A stretch of 64,000 nucleotides of DNA from Vitis vinifera (GCF_030704535.1 NC_081807.1:1839001-1903000), one strand, 5' to 3'. Positions 47,149-59,129 are shown, numbered from the stretch's first letter. Numbers and translations: made by a program. The notes: generated by a model not told the origin, from the letters alone.

Positions 47149-50100
47149 CTATCTTAGGTAGAGGGAGACCAAGAACTGAGAGAACAGAATGAATTCGCTT
47201 ACTACTACAGCAGGGGCGTGTATGCCAAGAAATGGAACAATGTCAACCTGCAACCAGCTCTCAACTGCTGATCCCACCACAGCACCAGCAACAAGACCCC
47301 CTAGAGTTATAACAGTTGCCTTCCCTGCCAAGAAAGAAAAAAGACCGATCACTCTCCAACATAGCTACCTAAGCTGTTAAAAGAAATTGAAATCTGAGTG
47401 ATCCAGAGCTTGATATGCTTAATTTGACAGGCTAAAACAGTGCTAAATTCCACATGAGAATTAAAGTTAGTGCAATCACGTACTAAGATTAATTATACTT
47501 CAAAGAATTGCTCTAATACTACCAAAAAGTAAAACAATATCAAATGGAAACCCTACTTTACCTTTTCTTTTAACAGAAGTATAATTTTGATTCCAAACCA
47601 ATGCTTATTTTTAGTTTATATTATTAGATGTCCCTATGATTTAAAATGAGTCTGAAGGTAGGGCATAAAACTCATTCTTGCCTAGGTTATTAAAAAATTA
47701 TGAAATTGACTTCTACCCAAGGCCCCACGGCAGATGCCCACAAGCTAACACTTAACAAGATGACAATGGAATAAAGTAGTAGACAATGAAGCAAAGCAGG
47801 AATTGATCAGTCAAGCATCATTATGCAATCGATAAATAGAGTTTTAAACATAAACAGAATAAACTTGAAGGCACCTTTGATCATACCTCTGCATTCTCAA
47901 TTCTGGCCCTAGAGTTTGTTTTTCATAGAACTGCTCGGCAGTCTGAATATTTACTTTTAAAAAGTAGAATTTGAAAGGAATAAGAAATCTCATAAAGGAA
48001 ATGAAAGGAATAAGAAATCTAACCTTGATAGGTTCACAATCCACCATGACAGTGGGTCTGTGAAAACACCTTTTTGACATGAATGTTCCAACTGTACTTA
48101 ATTAAACATTTTCTAAGTGGCTCTTCATAATTTTTCTTATTCCATGAGGAATTTCTAGAAGATATGTTGCTTCTTTCAGTAACATAAGACTCCATCGAAG
48201 AAGAAATCAGATTCACTTTCTTAATTACCAAGGATCTGTTGCATAACAACAAACCCTTTTTCTCTTCCTCAGGCAAACTACATGCATTGTTCTTGCTCAG
48301 GTGAGGAAGACATGAACCCCTATCTGTGGTGCAACCTCCAACACACTATACTAGATAGTGGAGTGGTATTGACACCAACAACATTATAATGATGTATTGT
48401 TCTGGCCCTAAATCTAGAATCCATTCATGGCTGATCTAAAATTTACGCACTACAAGCCAGTATATGTATAGTTGTATACTTAAATGTGTCAGCTAAGAAC
48501 AATCTAAATCACTTGAAACAGGTAATTCAAATGATGTATCTGAGATCATCTAATGCATCACTATCACAAACAGAGCTTTTTCACAACAGAGTCTGGCTAG
48601 AGAGAGAATCAGAGAGGCAGAGACAGACTGAGAAGACTCCCTCCCCACCCCATGAACTTGCAAGAGAAAAGGGCTATCTAGACAAAAAGACAACTTACCC
48701 AGTTTAACATTCTTTTTGGTCATGAAGTATAAAGATGCTCCAAAACTAGTTGCCAAGATCAATCCAGGAACATCAGCTCCAGCATATGGCCCTACAGAAG
48801 ACGTGGAAGCTCCATTGATGTAAGTTAATCCCATTAAAGCTCCATAAACACCTGCTTGTATGCCCAAGTTGCCAGCAGATGGTGTTTCAACAGAAACAGG
48901 TGAACTCTTAACCGTAGTCTGCAACCACTGAGGCATTGATCCCAACCCAGAAGCATTTACAGGTTTGACATCAGCATAACGGATGCCACTGTTCACTACT
49001 TTTCCAGCTCGTCGCTGTGTTAAGCTCTGCATAAGCAACATGTCATATGCAGCTTCTACCTGAAACACATCATTTGATAAGGTTACTCACAATGAAAATG
49101 GTGACAAAAACATTAGGATGTTGGGTATATTTATTCATGCATGATATGATGGTTAGCGGGTGGGGGGTTTTAAGAATAAGACATAAATAACTAAATAAAT
49201 CAAATGCTTAAGACACGTCCTTACTTCAGCATTTTATGTGATTTTGCTGTGGTTATGGGAAAAGAGAGTCGCTCATTTTCCTAAAATTTCTATTCTACAT
49301 TAAAAAGGCTTCACAGCAGTTACAATTAAGATATTTATCAAAAGAGAGAAGCAATGATTTTGTGGAAAACAAGATGAAAGTTTAATCAATTTTTTTTTTC
49401 CCATATGCTTAGCATGTAAAATAAAAAGTTGAGAACTAAACATATATTGACGACTACACCAAAGAAGAAAAGAGTTATGCTTTGTCCATACCATGTCTTT
49501 TCTTTCCCATACACTTAAGTAAAAAAATTTGTAGGAATTTTATAGAACGAAATAGTATTAATGATGAGAAGGTCTAGAGCAGAAAAGAATGCATTTAAGT
49601 TTATGGGGGAAAACATATAAAACTTTATTGTTAAAACGGAGTATCAAGTAAACGTTGTTTCTTTAAGCTTGCAATTCAAAAACAGTTGTCTTTCAAATAA
49701 AAAGGTAAAAGGTTTGAAACCTTAGTGGGAATTTCAAGTAAACAGCCAAAGTAAAACTCATCTTTAAACCAGTTCAAATTCTCGGATGCATAAACAACCT
49801 GAGGTTTCAACTTCACCAATTGAGGTAGAATTTTTTAGCTTCCAACAAACTTCAAAGCTCAAAGGTTTTCATTTTACAGGCATCTCCATAAATTATAAAT
49901 CCAGAATCAAAATTCTAAATATCCCAAAGCTAAATTTCAGAATTAACCGAAAACAAATGCTTCACCCAAACAACTAGCAATAAAAATAAAAATAAAAAAC
50001 CTGTCCAAAACAGGAACACCCAACTAAGTACCCAAATGCTCCAAATTACACAAATGAGATAGAAAGTTCAACTTTGGTGCAAAAACCATAAACAGAAGTT

Positions 50101-51547
50101 ATAATTTCCATGAATGAACTCAAAAATTTAGAGAATCCCATGAGAAAATGCAAAGGAATCACTAGTAAAACCCAAAAACAGAACACAAATGAACACTCCA
50201 ATGTTCTAAAGTTCATACAAATGATATAGATAATCCAGTGCAGAGCAGAACCCAAAAGAAGAATTTCAGATTTACTGCAACTTCACAATTTAGAAAAACC
50301 CAATAAAATAACATCCAAAAAACATTGAAGTTTCTAAACGGAACACAATCTTATACAGTTATGCTCAAATCCCTAAATCCACACAAGCAAAATTGCCACG
50401 TAAAAGCAGCATCCCAGAAGGAGAATTCATACCCAAAATTTTAAACTGGAAAAGAAAAATAGAAAATCACACAATTGAATCCCCAAACATCTAAATTCAC
50501 ACAAAGGAACCAAAATTATATAGTGAAAGAACAAACCAGAAGCAGATTACATGCTTTCCGTGTCCAGAATTCATTGCTTAAGAAAATGCCACATAGAAAA
50601 TAATAAAATTATTTTAGAAAGAACAATCCAAAAACAGAACACAATTGAATGCCTCATACCTCCAAAATTCAAGTAAATGAGCAAAAAGTATCTAGCGAAA
50701 GCACAAACACAGAAGCATAATTTGTACTTTTCATACCCAGAATTCACTTATTAAGAACTCCCACATGAAAAATCACAAAATTACTCTAAAACATACAATC
50801 CAAGAACATACATAATTGAATACCGTAACCTCAAAATTCGGACAAATGAGCAAAATTATCCATCGAAAACACGAAACCGGTAGCAATTTCAGCCCAAAAT
50901 TCACAATAAAAAAACCCACAGATTACTCTTAAGAAATCCAAAAACAGAAATACAATTGAATCCGCAAAACCTCCAAATCCATACGAAGGAGAAAGTTACG
51001 CAGAAAAAAATACAAACCTAGAAGCTGAAAATTTTCACCCAAAATTCCTCAATTCTTAAAAAAAAAACCCACATACAAATCACTAAAAAAAAGAAGAAGA
51101 GAAACCCAGAAACAGAACACAACTGAAAATCATCCGAATCTTTCAAATCGACCAAATATCAAACAAGTGAAAGAATCAATCCACTGCAACCGCAGCACAA
51201 AAGAGAACCTGTGCAATCGCCTCCTGGTTATCCTTGCAAGCTTTGACAATCGAATTCTTCGCCCGCAGTATATCATCGAAAGAAGCCCCCTCGGATACCC
51301 CAAGCAGCTTCAAAGCGCTCTCCACCGACATCTCGAACGGAGCCGAGTCGTCCGCTCTGGAGCCTGCGCGGGTCCTGAATAATGCTCGCCGGGAGGGGCT
51401 GCTCACGCCCCATCCGAACCGGCGGGTCCTGATGAGTGTTGCCACATGGGCCGAGCCGGACCTCCGAGCCGGAGGTCGGGGACGTGAAGAACCGGCAGCG
51501 GCGGAGGCGACGGCGCGGTTGGGCCGAAGGAAGAGAGTGGCAGCCAT
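47149..51547 (-). CDS. CPP1: chaperone-like protein of POR1, chloroplast
   Basis: A J-like chloroplast membrane protein (also known as CDF1; DUF3353 family) that in Arabidopsis stabilises protochlorophyllide oxidoreductase, supporting chlorophyll synthesis. Coding exons (minus): 51209-51547, 48699-49059, 47149-47324, in phase with GT/AG sites, giving 291 aa. Residues 1-65 are Ala/Ser/Arg-rich, a plastid transit peptide encoded by an unusually GC-rich exon. The J-like region spans about 70-135 (FEMSVESALKLLGVSEGASF, EAAYDMLLMQSLTQRRAGKV) and lacks the HPD tripeptide of true J proteins, as usual in this family. Hydrophobic segments follow (IQAGVYGALMGLTYI, VPGLILATSFGASLYFM, ITLGGLVAGAVVGSAV, VSEFILFSQFLVSLYLR). 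The first intron is 2.15 kb and carries an old tandem array. Family identity is firm; the length is slightly above the Arabidopsis protein because of the transit region. Confidence 0.93.
50005..51130. repeat. degenerate tandem array in CPP1 intron 1
   Basis: About eight diverged units of roughly 130-170 bp. Each restarts with an AAACAGAACACAATTGAATxC-like phrase (near 50005, 50176, 50337, 50464, 50629, 50801, 50940 and 51110), followed by CCTCCAAATTCACAxAAATGAG, GAAAxCACAAACCxGAAGCA, CCCAAAATTCA and CCCACAT. On the plus strand it is A/C-rich. Strong divergence means the amplification is old. It fills most of the intron, right after exon 1. Confidence 0.7.
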
Positions 51548-51641
51548 GTGTATCAGTAGCAGTAGGTAAACGTGAGGTTGGTTTTTCGAGAGTGAAGAGA
51601 AGAGAATAATAAACGGTAAATCTATGGAGTTGTGGAAGAGC

Positions 51642-51651
51642 TGACGTGGCA
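51642..51651 (-). promoter_or_regulatory. C/G-box hybrid in the CPP1 promoter
   Basis: TGACGTGGCA (TGCCACGTCA in gene direction), about 95 bp upstream of the CPP1 start, joins C-box and G-box halves, a class bound by HY5-type bZIP factors in light-regulated genes. A further GACGTGGA lies near 51685. Light control fits a chlorophyll-synthesis gene but is inferred. Confidence 0.45.
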
Positions 51652-51699
51652 GTTCTGCCTTGTGGACTTTATCTTCCCTCTTCAGACGTGGATCGTTTG

Positions 51700-53000
51700 A
51701 TGTTGATCATATGCCTACAATCATTAAAAGTATTGAATTTCCGGAGAAGAAATGGGGAATTTCACATGCGGTAATTTTAATTTCCGAAATATTTTTATTA
51801 AAAAAATAATTTTGACATTTAAAAAAATTAATTAAAAAAAATATATGCTTCTTGTTCAGTATACAACATTGAGTTTTTTTATTGATTGATGGAAAAGATA
51901 GATGCAGTTATTCATATTATTTAGAATGTGGTTTTTAGTTTAAAAAATAGTTTTAACAAGTATTTGAAAAAATTTTGAAAATATTTTTAAATTTTTAAAA
52001 ATTATTTGTAATATTGAAAATTTTCCAATTTTGTTTGATCAATATTTTTTAAAATATTTTTGAAAAACAAAATTAAATAGATAATAAGTAAAAGTTATTT
52101 TCATGAGTTTTTAAAAATGAAAAAGAAAATATGGTTTAGTTTGACCATATTTTCTTAAATTTGTTTTTAAAATTATTTTTAAGTTTAAGAATTAAAAACG
52201 GTTTTTCAAAAATAAGTTTAAGAATGTATGGTCAAATCGAACCTTAAAAAATTCTATGATATTTTAAAAACATTTTTATTAAAAATAATGGTAATTTTAA
52301 TAATTTTTAAATCTTTAATTAAATGAAAATATATATTTTTGCATCATATTTAAAAAAATATGAATCTCTTTATTTATTTATTAAATATAAATAAATTATA
52401 TTATAATTTTATTTTTATTACTAAAACAATTATACTAGAATGAAATAAATCTCTTTTATTTTACATCTATCATTTTTAATTTTCATTTGTTTCCAAATAT
52501 TGGTTTTTTTTTAATAAAAAAGACAAAAAAAATTTAGAGCAATGTATATATTCTCTATCAATATTATTACTAAAATGAAATCAGCTAATTTATTATTTAT
52601 CCAACAAAATAGGAGGTAATGATGTTGAGAAGTATTTTAGAAGAAATGTTAACTGCAGGCTTAAATAAATTTATAATAATAAATTCATAATAGACCCATG
52701 AATTTGAAAATATGAAAAAATTTATGAAATAAATCTAAAAAATATTTAAAGAAATTTGTCATTTTTCATTGGAAAAAAACAAAAGGGAAATAATTGAGTG
52801 AAAGAAAGAGAGTGTATGAGTGATTCAGTATCACAATTCGCTAGGGGACAATAGATGTGAGCTTGCGTGTGAACTGTGGCCAACACCTCGCTCTTCCACC
52901 ATGCGTGTGGCCATTGGCCAAGAGTCAAGGCCATGCACACACACAGCAAAAGATCCTCTATCTCTCTTCTTTTATTTTCCTTGTTTTTTTTTCTTTGGTG
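51700..53000. other. intergenic DNA between two divergent plastid-protein genes
   Basis: Very AT-rich from 51760 to 52760, with degenerate fold-back-like sequence near 51920-52270. It becomes less AT-rich at 52790-53000, the probable promoter and leader of the oxidoreductase gene. A five-codon upstream frame (ATG at 53001) ends in TGA before the main start. Confidence 0.45.
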
Positions 53001-53038
53001 ATGAATAGCAGTTGAAAGCCGTTAGAGAGGAGATAAAG

Positions 53039-56000
53039 ATGTTGGGCTGTTGGAGGGTAACGCCTTGCCTCTCCAGTGAGTACACAAGTGGGTTTTGCTG
53101 CAGGGCAAATAATCTGCAGACCCATGTCAATGGAGTCGAGAACAAGAAGAAGAAGAAGGTGGTTGTAGTTGGGTCTGGCTGGGCTGGACTTGGTGCTGCT
53201 CATCACCTCTGTAAGCAGGTCAGCTCTTTCTTTCTCTATGTGTGAGTCTTTGGTGGGCTAAATTTTTTATTTATTTTTTTGTGTCTGAACTTTGTGTCCA
53301 ACCTGTGGAGCCACAACCCCCAAGTAAGATTTTGAGTCTTTATGTGAAATGCCCACCTCATTGGATTCGGTTGATTGGGAGGTTTTGGGCCCTTTGGGTC
53401 CCGGAAAATGGGAATTTGAAGATTGAAATAAATGGTTTCTTTATATTGTCCTCTGATTTCTCAGCAACCAAAAGGTGGGGGTTCAACTTCTGAATTGGTG
53501 TATGCGTTTGATATTAGGGCTCTGATCACACAGTCCTTGAAGGTGGCATTGGCAATGACTCTTTGTGATCAGTTGAGTAGGAGTTTTGGGTCTCAGGAAG
53601 CGATTTTTATTTTTTATTTTTAAAAAAGATTCAAATAAGTTGTTTATCTCATTTTCCTATGATTTCTCAGCAACCAAAAGGTGGGGATTTAATTTTTGAA
53701 TTGATGATATGTGTTTGGTTTTAGGGCTTTGAAGTCACAGTCCTTGAAGGTGGCAATGATCCTGAATCCAGGAAAATGCTGATTCCTGATGATGTCGGTA
53801 TTCATGGTAAAGAAATTGTTCTTTTCTTCATACCTAACAACCTAATGGACATTCCCAAACTGGGTTTTGCTGATATAAGCAATTCTATAAATTGGGTGAG
53901 GCTCAATGTATTTTTATGTTATTTGATGATGAAGTTTGGAAATGGCTCCCTTTTGATTTGGATGTTGGTTTTAATATTTACATGCAGTGTTCTTCATTCT
54001 TGAATGAAAGATGTACTCACTATGTCCTCCATTGATTTTGAAGTTTTAATCTCTAATATCATCTGATCTTCAGGTTTCTGGTACCCCTATCGTAATATAT
54101 TTAGCCTGGTTGATGAGCTGGATATCAAGCCCTTCACAAACTGGACAAGTTCTGCCCACTATTCAGGAGAGGGATTGGAGGTATCTGTAGTAGTTACACC
54201 ATCTAATATCCCATAGTCGAAGAATATTAATGTTTATTCACAATCTCATGGTCTTGAGTTAAGTGGATCTGTATATTTTACTGATCTAAGATCCTTTTGC
54301 AGGTTGAATTTCCAATATTCCAAGATCTAACTCAACTACCGACTCCATTAGGAACGTTATTCTACACCCAAGTATGCATTGCAGTGCATCTTTATGTTTT
54401 ATTTTGCCATCCAGGAGACAACTTTATTCAATCTTCTATTGGAAAAAAATCAATCTTTGTTATACTGTCTGCAGTTTGTCCGGCTTCCATTACTGGATCG
54501 ATTATCATCCCTTCCTCTAATGGCTGCAGGTATAGTCTGATCTACTGCTGTTTGAATCACTTCCTCTAATGAAACAAACGCAACCTTTAACATTTTGCTT
54601 CAGCTTCAGCATTTAACATCTACTGCTGTTTGTTTCATTCTTTTTCATTATGTGTTTTTGATCCCACTCATCTGCACCTTCTATTTGCAGTTGTTGACTT
54701 CGACAACACTGACACTGCTTGGAGGAAATATGATTCAAGTAAGTATCTGCAATATTATCTGTGGAATCATACCATTGAGTGATTACTTGTTAGTTTGCTA
54801 CTTCTGAATGATTCAAAGATGAACTGTTTGAGGCTTTGAGCATCTTATTTAGGGATCTTATATGTTAGTTACTGCAAGGGAGCTTTTCAGACAGTTTGGC
54901 TTCTCACAGAGGCTCTATCAGGACGTTTTTGATCCATTACTTCAAGTAGGTCTCTTTGCTCCAGCAGAGCAATGCAGTGCAGCTGCTACTCTGGGAATAC
55001 TATACTATATTGTTCTTGCACACCAGGTTTGACGGCTTGAATTCTTTTCTAATTTTTTTTATACACAAATGGTTAGAGCTCTTTAGCATCTGAGATCATG
55101 CTGTTTTACGGGTCATCTTTGTATGAATCTATAAATTTCTCTGTTTGGATGGATACAGAAAGATTTCGATTTTGTATGGTGTCGTGGAACAGTCAGAGAC
55201 AAGATTTTCAAGCCATGGATGGACTACATGAGAGCTAATGGTTGTGAATTTCTAGAGAGCAGAAGAGTGACAGATTTCTTATTTAATGAGGAAACAGGAT
55301 GCATTTCAGAAGTAGTTTGTGGCAGAGAGAAGTACACAGCCGATGCAGTTGTATTAGCCGTTGGGATCTCTACACTTCAGGATATCATTAAGAACAGGCA
55401 TTCTCTTTCATTTCTTCAAATTCCCTTTCCTTTTATACCTGATGCTGATTGGAAATCGGTTCTCTAGGTTGAGTTGGATTTTAACATACTGTTGCAAAAT
55501 TTTACGATCAATAACTCAACAAAGAAGAGCCCGTGATAATGTTTTCGACAAGCTTGATGGAGAATCACTCATTGACTCTCCTGTATCATTCTTATAAAGC
55601 TTTTAAGATACTGGATATTCTTTCATGTGTAATACTTTAGTGCCATTTTAGAACTTCGGTTATATCATGTTCTCATTATCCTGTTTAACCGGCATCTGAG
55701 TTCTTGTTTAGTGCAGCATTAAGTACAAGGGAGGAGTTTTTGAAAGTTCTAAACTTGGCTGGAATTGATGTTCTCACTGTTAAGCTCCAGTTTGATCGAA
55801 AGGTGCATGCAAGGATGATCTTTCCTTTTCATGTTTTGCCCTTATGCTTAATTTGCTGGCCAATAATTGGTATGTGAAGGAAGAACAACACTAGTTTGGC
55901 CTTGTTTCGGAAGTTGGAATAAGGAATGGGAATGGAAAATCCATTAAATTTCTCATTCATTAATGTATTTGGATTACAATTAGAAATGGGAATAGCAATC

Positions 56001-58241
56001 AAAATTTCATTGTCATGGAAACCAAAACCTACTCTTGGAAGGATTTGGATTTCATATTGTAATACATTTCCATTTCAATTCCTATTCTCCATACCAAATG
56101 GACCCAAAGGGCACATTTGGAACATTGGAATATGGAATGGGGAATGGAGAATTCATTTCATTTCATTTCTCATTCATTAATGCATTTGGATTACTTACTA
56201 GAGATGGGAATAAAAAATCATTATCATGGAAACCGAAACCCACTCTTGTAGAGATTCGGATTCCTGTCTTGTATATAGTATCATGATTCACCTTCATTCT
56301 CGTTCTTATTTTCATTTCTTTTCCTGCATATGAGACACCCTAAATGCACAAACTCTGTTTTTTTATGTGGTTGTTTCTATAGTGCTTCTCGGGCATTACT
56401 GTATTTGTTGCCATCCTACCTATGATGATTTCTGGTTATTCTGTGAATTAAGGCTAAGTTTGAGCTACTCCCATAAATATTATTGAACTTCTGTTCCTGT
56501 ACTAGAACTGATTCTTCGTTATAACCTCTGCATATAAGCAGGTTAACATTCCAAAAGCAGTTAATACTTGCTCTGGTTTTGATGATTCATGTGGCTGGAC
56601 TTACTTTGACCTGAATGCAATCCATGACGAGTATAAAGATGATCCAGTGACAGTCTTACAAGCTAATTTTGTCGGTCCAGAATCCCTCTCCTTTTTCAAA
56701 TTGGTGAAGAAAATCAACTTCTGAAGTTAACAGCATCTTATATCTGTCTCATGTATTTGCAGTATCATGCAAATGAGTTGCTGCTGCTGAAAGATGAGCT
56801 CATAGCTGCAAAAGTGATGCATCAGCTTTCAAAGTACATCAAGGACTTGGAGAACGCTTCAGTTGTTGGTCAGGAGATTGAAAGATTTCCAAAGTCTTTG
56901 ACTCACTTTTTTCCAGGTATCTTTCTAAGGCTCTGGATTGCATGAAAAAGTTTGAGAAAGACTTTCTGAAAATTTTTATTGTCAAGCCTAGTTTATATTG
57001 TGGGCTTACATTCTAGCACTTTAAGTTTTTGGGACTATTGGTAGCTTAATATGGTATTAGAGTTATAATAACTCGAGACCTTTTGTCTCTCCCCTTTTGG
57101 GCACAATATTCTAGCAGATTAAACTTTTAGGCCAAATAGAGGTTTAACATGATATTGGAATATAGTTAACTTGAGATCTTTTGTCTTCGAATGCGGCTAT
57201 GCTTGAGTGCCCGTATTCTAATAGCTTAAGTTTTTAGTTAGTTGGTAGTTTAACATGATATTAAAGCTATAAATGACTCGAGACTTTTTTTGTCTCTCCA
57301 CATGTGAGCCGACCTTCCAACAGCCTAAACTTTTAGGTTAGATGGGTGCTTAACATATATAGTACTAGAGATATAGTTAACTTGAGACCTTCTATCTCTC
57401 CATGTGCAGGCTTGTGACCACATGTGAGGAAAGATTTAGCATGGTATACATATTGTGGGCTTAATATCTTTCTTAACATTTACCCTATGTTTGGTTTTTC
57501 GAAAATTTGAGGGAAAGAAAATAGAAGAAAAGAAAAATCGAAGGAAAATTAAAAATAGATTTAAAATTAATAAATTATTCTTCATGTATTGTCAAACTCA
57601 TTCAACTCGTTTTTTACCTTTTATATAAAGATTAAATAATTTGAAAATGTATACATTTTTCTAGTTATTTTTTATTATATTTGATTTTCTTTTGGGTTTT
57701 TTTTCTATGGTAAACCAACCATGAGATAATCATTTTCCTTTAACATTCTTTTTCATTTCCTTAGTACTTTCTAGGAATTAAACAGTCTTTAGTTTTTAAG
57801 AAAGTTGGTAGCTTAACAATTGTCAAATGTTTGCCTCCTCTTCGTTTTCTCTATTTTCCAAAGGTTCATACAAATACATGATGCGTGGATCGACATCTTT
57901 TCCAAACTTGTTCATGGCGGGGGATTGGATCGTAACCCGACATGGTTCATGGCTTCAGGTAACATTCTCTCCTCATTTGGCAAACATGTACCTACATTTT
58001 CTCAACAAATCAACACACCATGAACACACAGACCTGACCTCCATGTTTTTTCCAGGAGAAATCATATGTGACCGGACTTGAAGCAGCTAACAGGGTTGTG
58101 GACTACCTGGAGGAAGGGAGTTTTGCTAAGATAATACCGGTGGAAGAAGACGAACCCCACATTCAAGCTCTTCGAAACCTTAACAGAAACCTTAATGATG
58201 TAAAAGCTCAGCTGCCATGGTCTGATTATTTCCTCCCTTGA
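53039..58241 (+). CDS. FAD-dependent amine oxidase / phytoene desaturase-like oxidoreductase, probably plastid
   Basis: Thirteen coding exons: 53039-53218, 53725-53806, 54074-54180, 54303-54371, 54475-54529, 54691-54738, 54869-55026, 55159-55397, 55712-55802, 56542-56670, 56763-56916, 57864-57958, 58056-58241 (530 aa). The N-terminus is short and Cys/Ser-rich, then KKKKKVVVVGSGWAGLGAAH (36-55) is a dinucleotide-binding Rossmann motif, with the ribose-binding Glu in VTVLEGG. The C-terminus has NLFMAGDWIV and YVTGLEAANRVVDYL, the FAD-closing motif of the amine oxidase (PF01593) and carotenoid desaturase superfamily. The middle (PLLQVGLFAPAEQCSAAATL) is typical of an uncharacterised plant and cyanobacterial subgroup. 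Substrate is unknown; plastid targeting is inferred. The junction at 55397/55398 uses GC instead of GT, and the donor at 56670 (GTCGGT) is weak. Both are chosen because they keep phase and family-like sequence. Confidence 0.85.
53432..53577 (+). pseudogene. decayed duplicate of exon 2 in intron 1
   Basis: About 206 bp before the real exon 2, a diverged copy of its acceptor and coding start occurs: shared TCAGCAACCAAAAGGTGGGG, then ATTAG|GGCTCTGATCACACAG against TTTAG|GGCTTTGAAGTCACAG, both continuing TCCTTGAAGGTGGCA. The copy (from 53518) would read GSDHTVLEGGIGND instead of GFEVTVLEGGNDPES. It lacks the donor found after exon 2, so it is taken as a dead exon. Confidence 0.7.
55900..56330. 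mobile_element. tandem pair of MITE-like units in intron 9
   Basis: Two units of about 210-220 bp share GGAATGGGxAATGGA, TCTCATTCATTAATG, ATTTGGATTAC, GAxATGGGAATA and TCATGGAAACCxAAACC. The GGAATGGGAATGG-type ends, with ATTCCxATTC counterparts, resemble a common plant MITE type. The pair gives open frames that are not genes. Confidence 0.5.
56995..57440. repeat. four tandem units with a primer-binding-site-like core in intron 11
   Basis: Units of roughly 100-120 bp starting near 56995, 57118, 57226 and 57325 share TTAAxTTTTTAG, GGTAGxTTAACATGATAT, AxAGxTATAxxxAACTxGAGA and CTTTTGTCTCTCCA. The core of unit 1, AATATGGTATTAGAG, resembles the Copia primer-binding region (TGGTATCAGAG), complementary to initiator tRNA. 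They are probably multiplied LTR-end debris. Confidence 0.6.
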
Positions 58242-58539
58242 GGCCATTCTTTGATCATCAGCTCATGTCATATTTGAATTTGTATTTATACTAATGATTT
58301 TGTGTTTGTTTTCTTGGAGTGGAGAGGAAATAGATGATAGAAGGAATGACTAAAATTTTACTGTATCGAGATCTTAATATCAGTCATTAGATTTTAATAT
58401 ACAATGCAACTCTTTGTGTATCATTTGGATTTCATTAGTTGAATCTTGATCATATGATCGGCTTTGATCACTTCTTAAGTATATCCTTATTGTAGTCTTG
58501 ATGGTAGGAATGTCATCAAGGTAGGCTCGTTTAAAAAGA

Positions 58540-59129
58540 GTTGTGAAAAATAGTTGATGAAAATTGTTTTGAAAATTTTGATGCTTTGTAAAATAAAAGT
58601 TTGTTTGGGAATTTGAAATGTTTTTAATTGGATTTTTATATTTTTAAAAAATAAATTTTGTTGATTGTGCTTTATAACATATTTGGTTTTGTAGTTTAAA
58701 AATAGTTTCCTGTTTTTAAAAATGTTTAACACTCTTTTAGCCGTTTTTATTTGGAAACAATATTTAAAAATAAAGTGAAATGGAGAACAATTTTTAGAAA
58801 ACAATTAGGAGTTGTAACTTTTATTTATAGTATTTTAGAACCTATTTGATCTTGTGATTTAAAAACGATTTTCTGTTTTAAAAATAGAAAACTGTTTTTA
58901 ACATTTTTTAACACTCTTTAACTATTGTTATTTGGAAACAGTATTTAAAAACAAAGTGAAATAAAAAATAATTCTTATAAAGCAATTAAAATTTATTTTT
59001 ACCCATTTTTAAAAATAGAAGGAAACAAAGTCATGTTTTTTGAAACTTATTTTAAAAAGTTGTTTTTAAGTTAAAGAATAAAAACCAATTTTTAAAAACA
59101 AATTTTAGAAAACATGACCAATCAGGCCA
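58540..59129. mobile_element. nested fold-back repeats after the oxidoreductase gene
   Basis: A half-copy of the fold-back family (58540-58675: GTAAAATAAAAGTTTGTTTG, TTTTTAAAAAATAAATTTTG) abuts two copies of a second unit. These start ACATATTTGGTTTTGTAGTT (58676) and ACCTATTTGATCTTGTGATT (58847), both continuing with TTTATTTGGAAACAxTATTT-like sequence. The second ends AAACATGACCAATCAGGCC, an imperfect inverse of its start. Non-coding. Confidence 0.5.

Noticed and set aside
51234..51569. 111-codon plus-strand frame in GC-rich DNA
   Set aside because: Antisense of the CPP1 transit-peptide exon, where high GC keeps all frames open.
53039..53041. Alternative upstream TTG start for the oxidoreductase at 53012
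   Set aside because: Eukaryotic initiation at TTG is unlikely; the ATG at 53039 gives a suitable N-terminus before the Rossmann motif.
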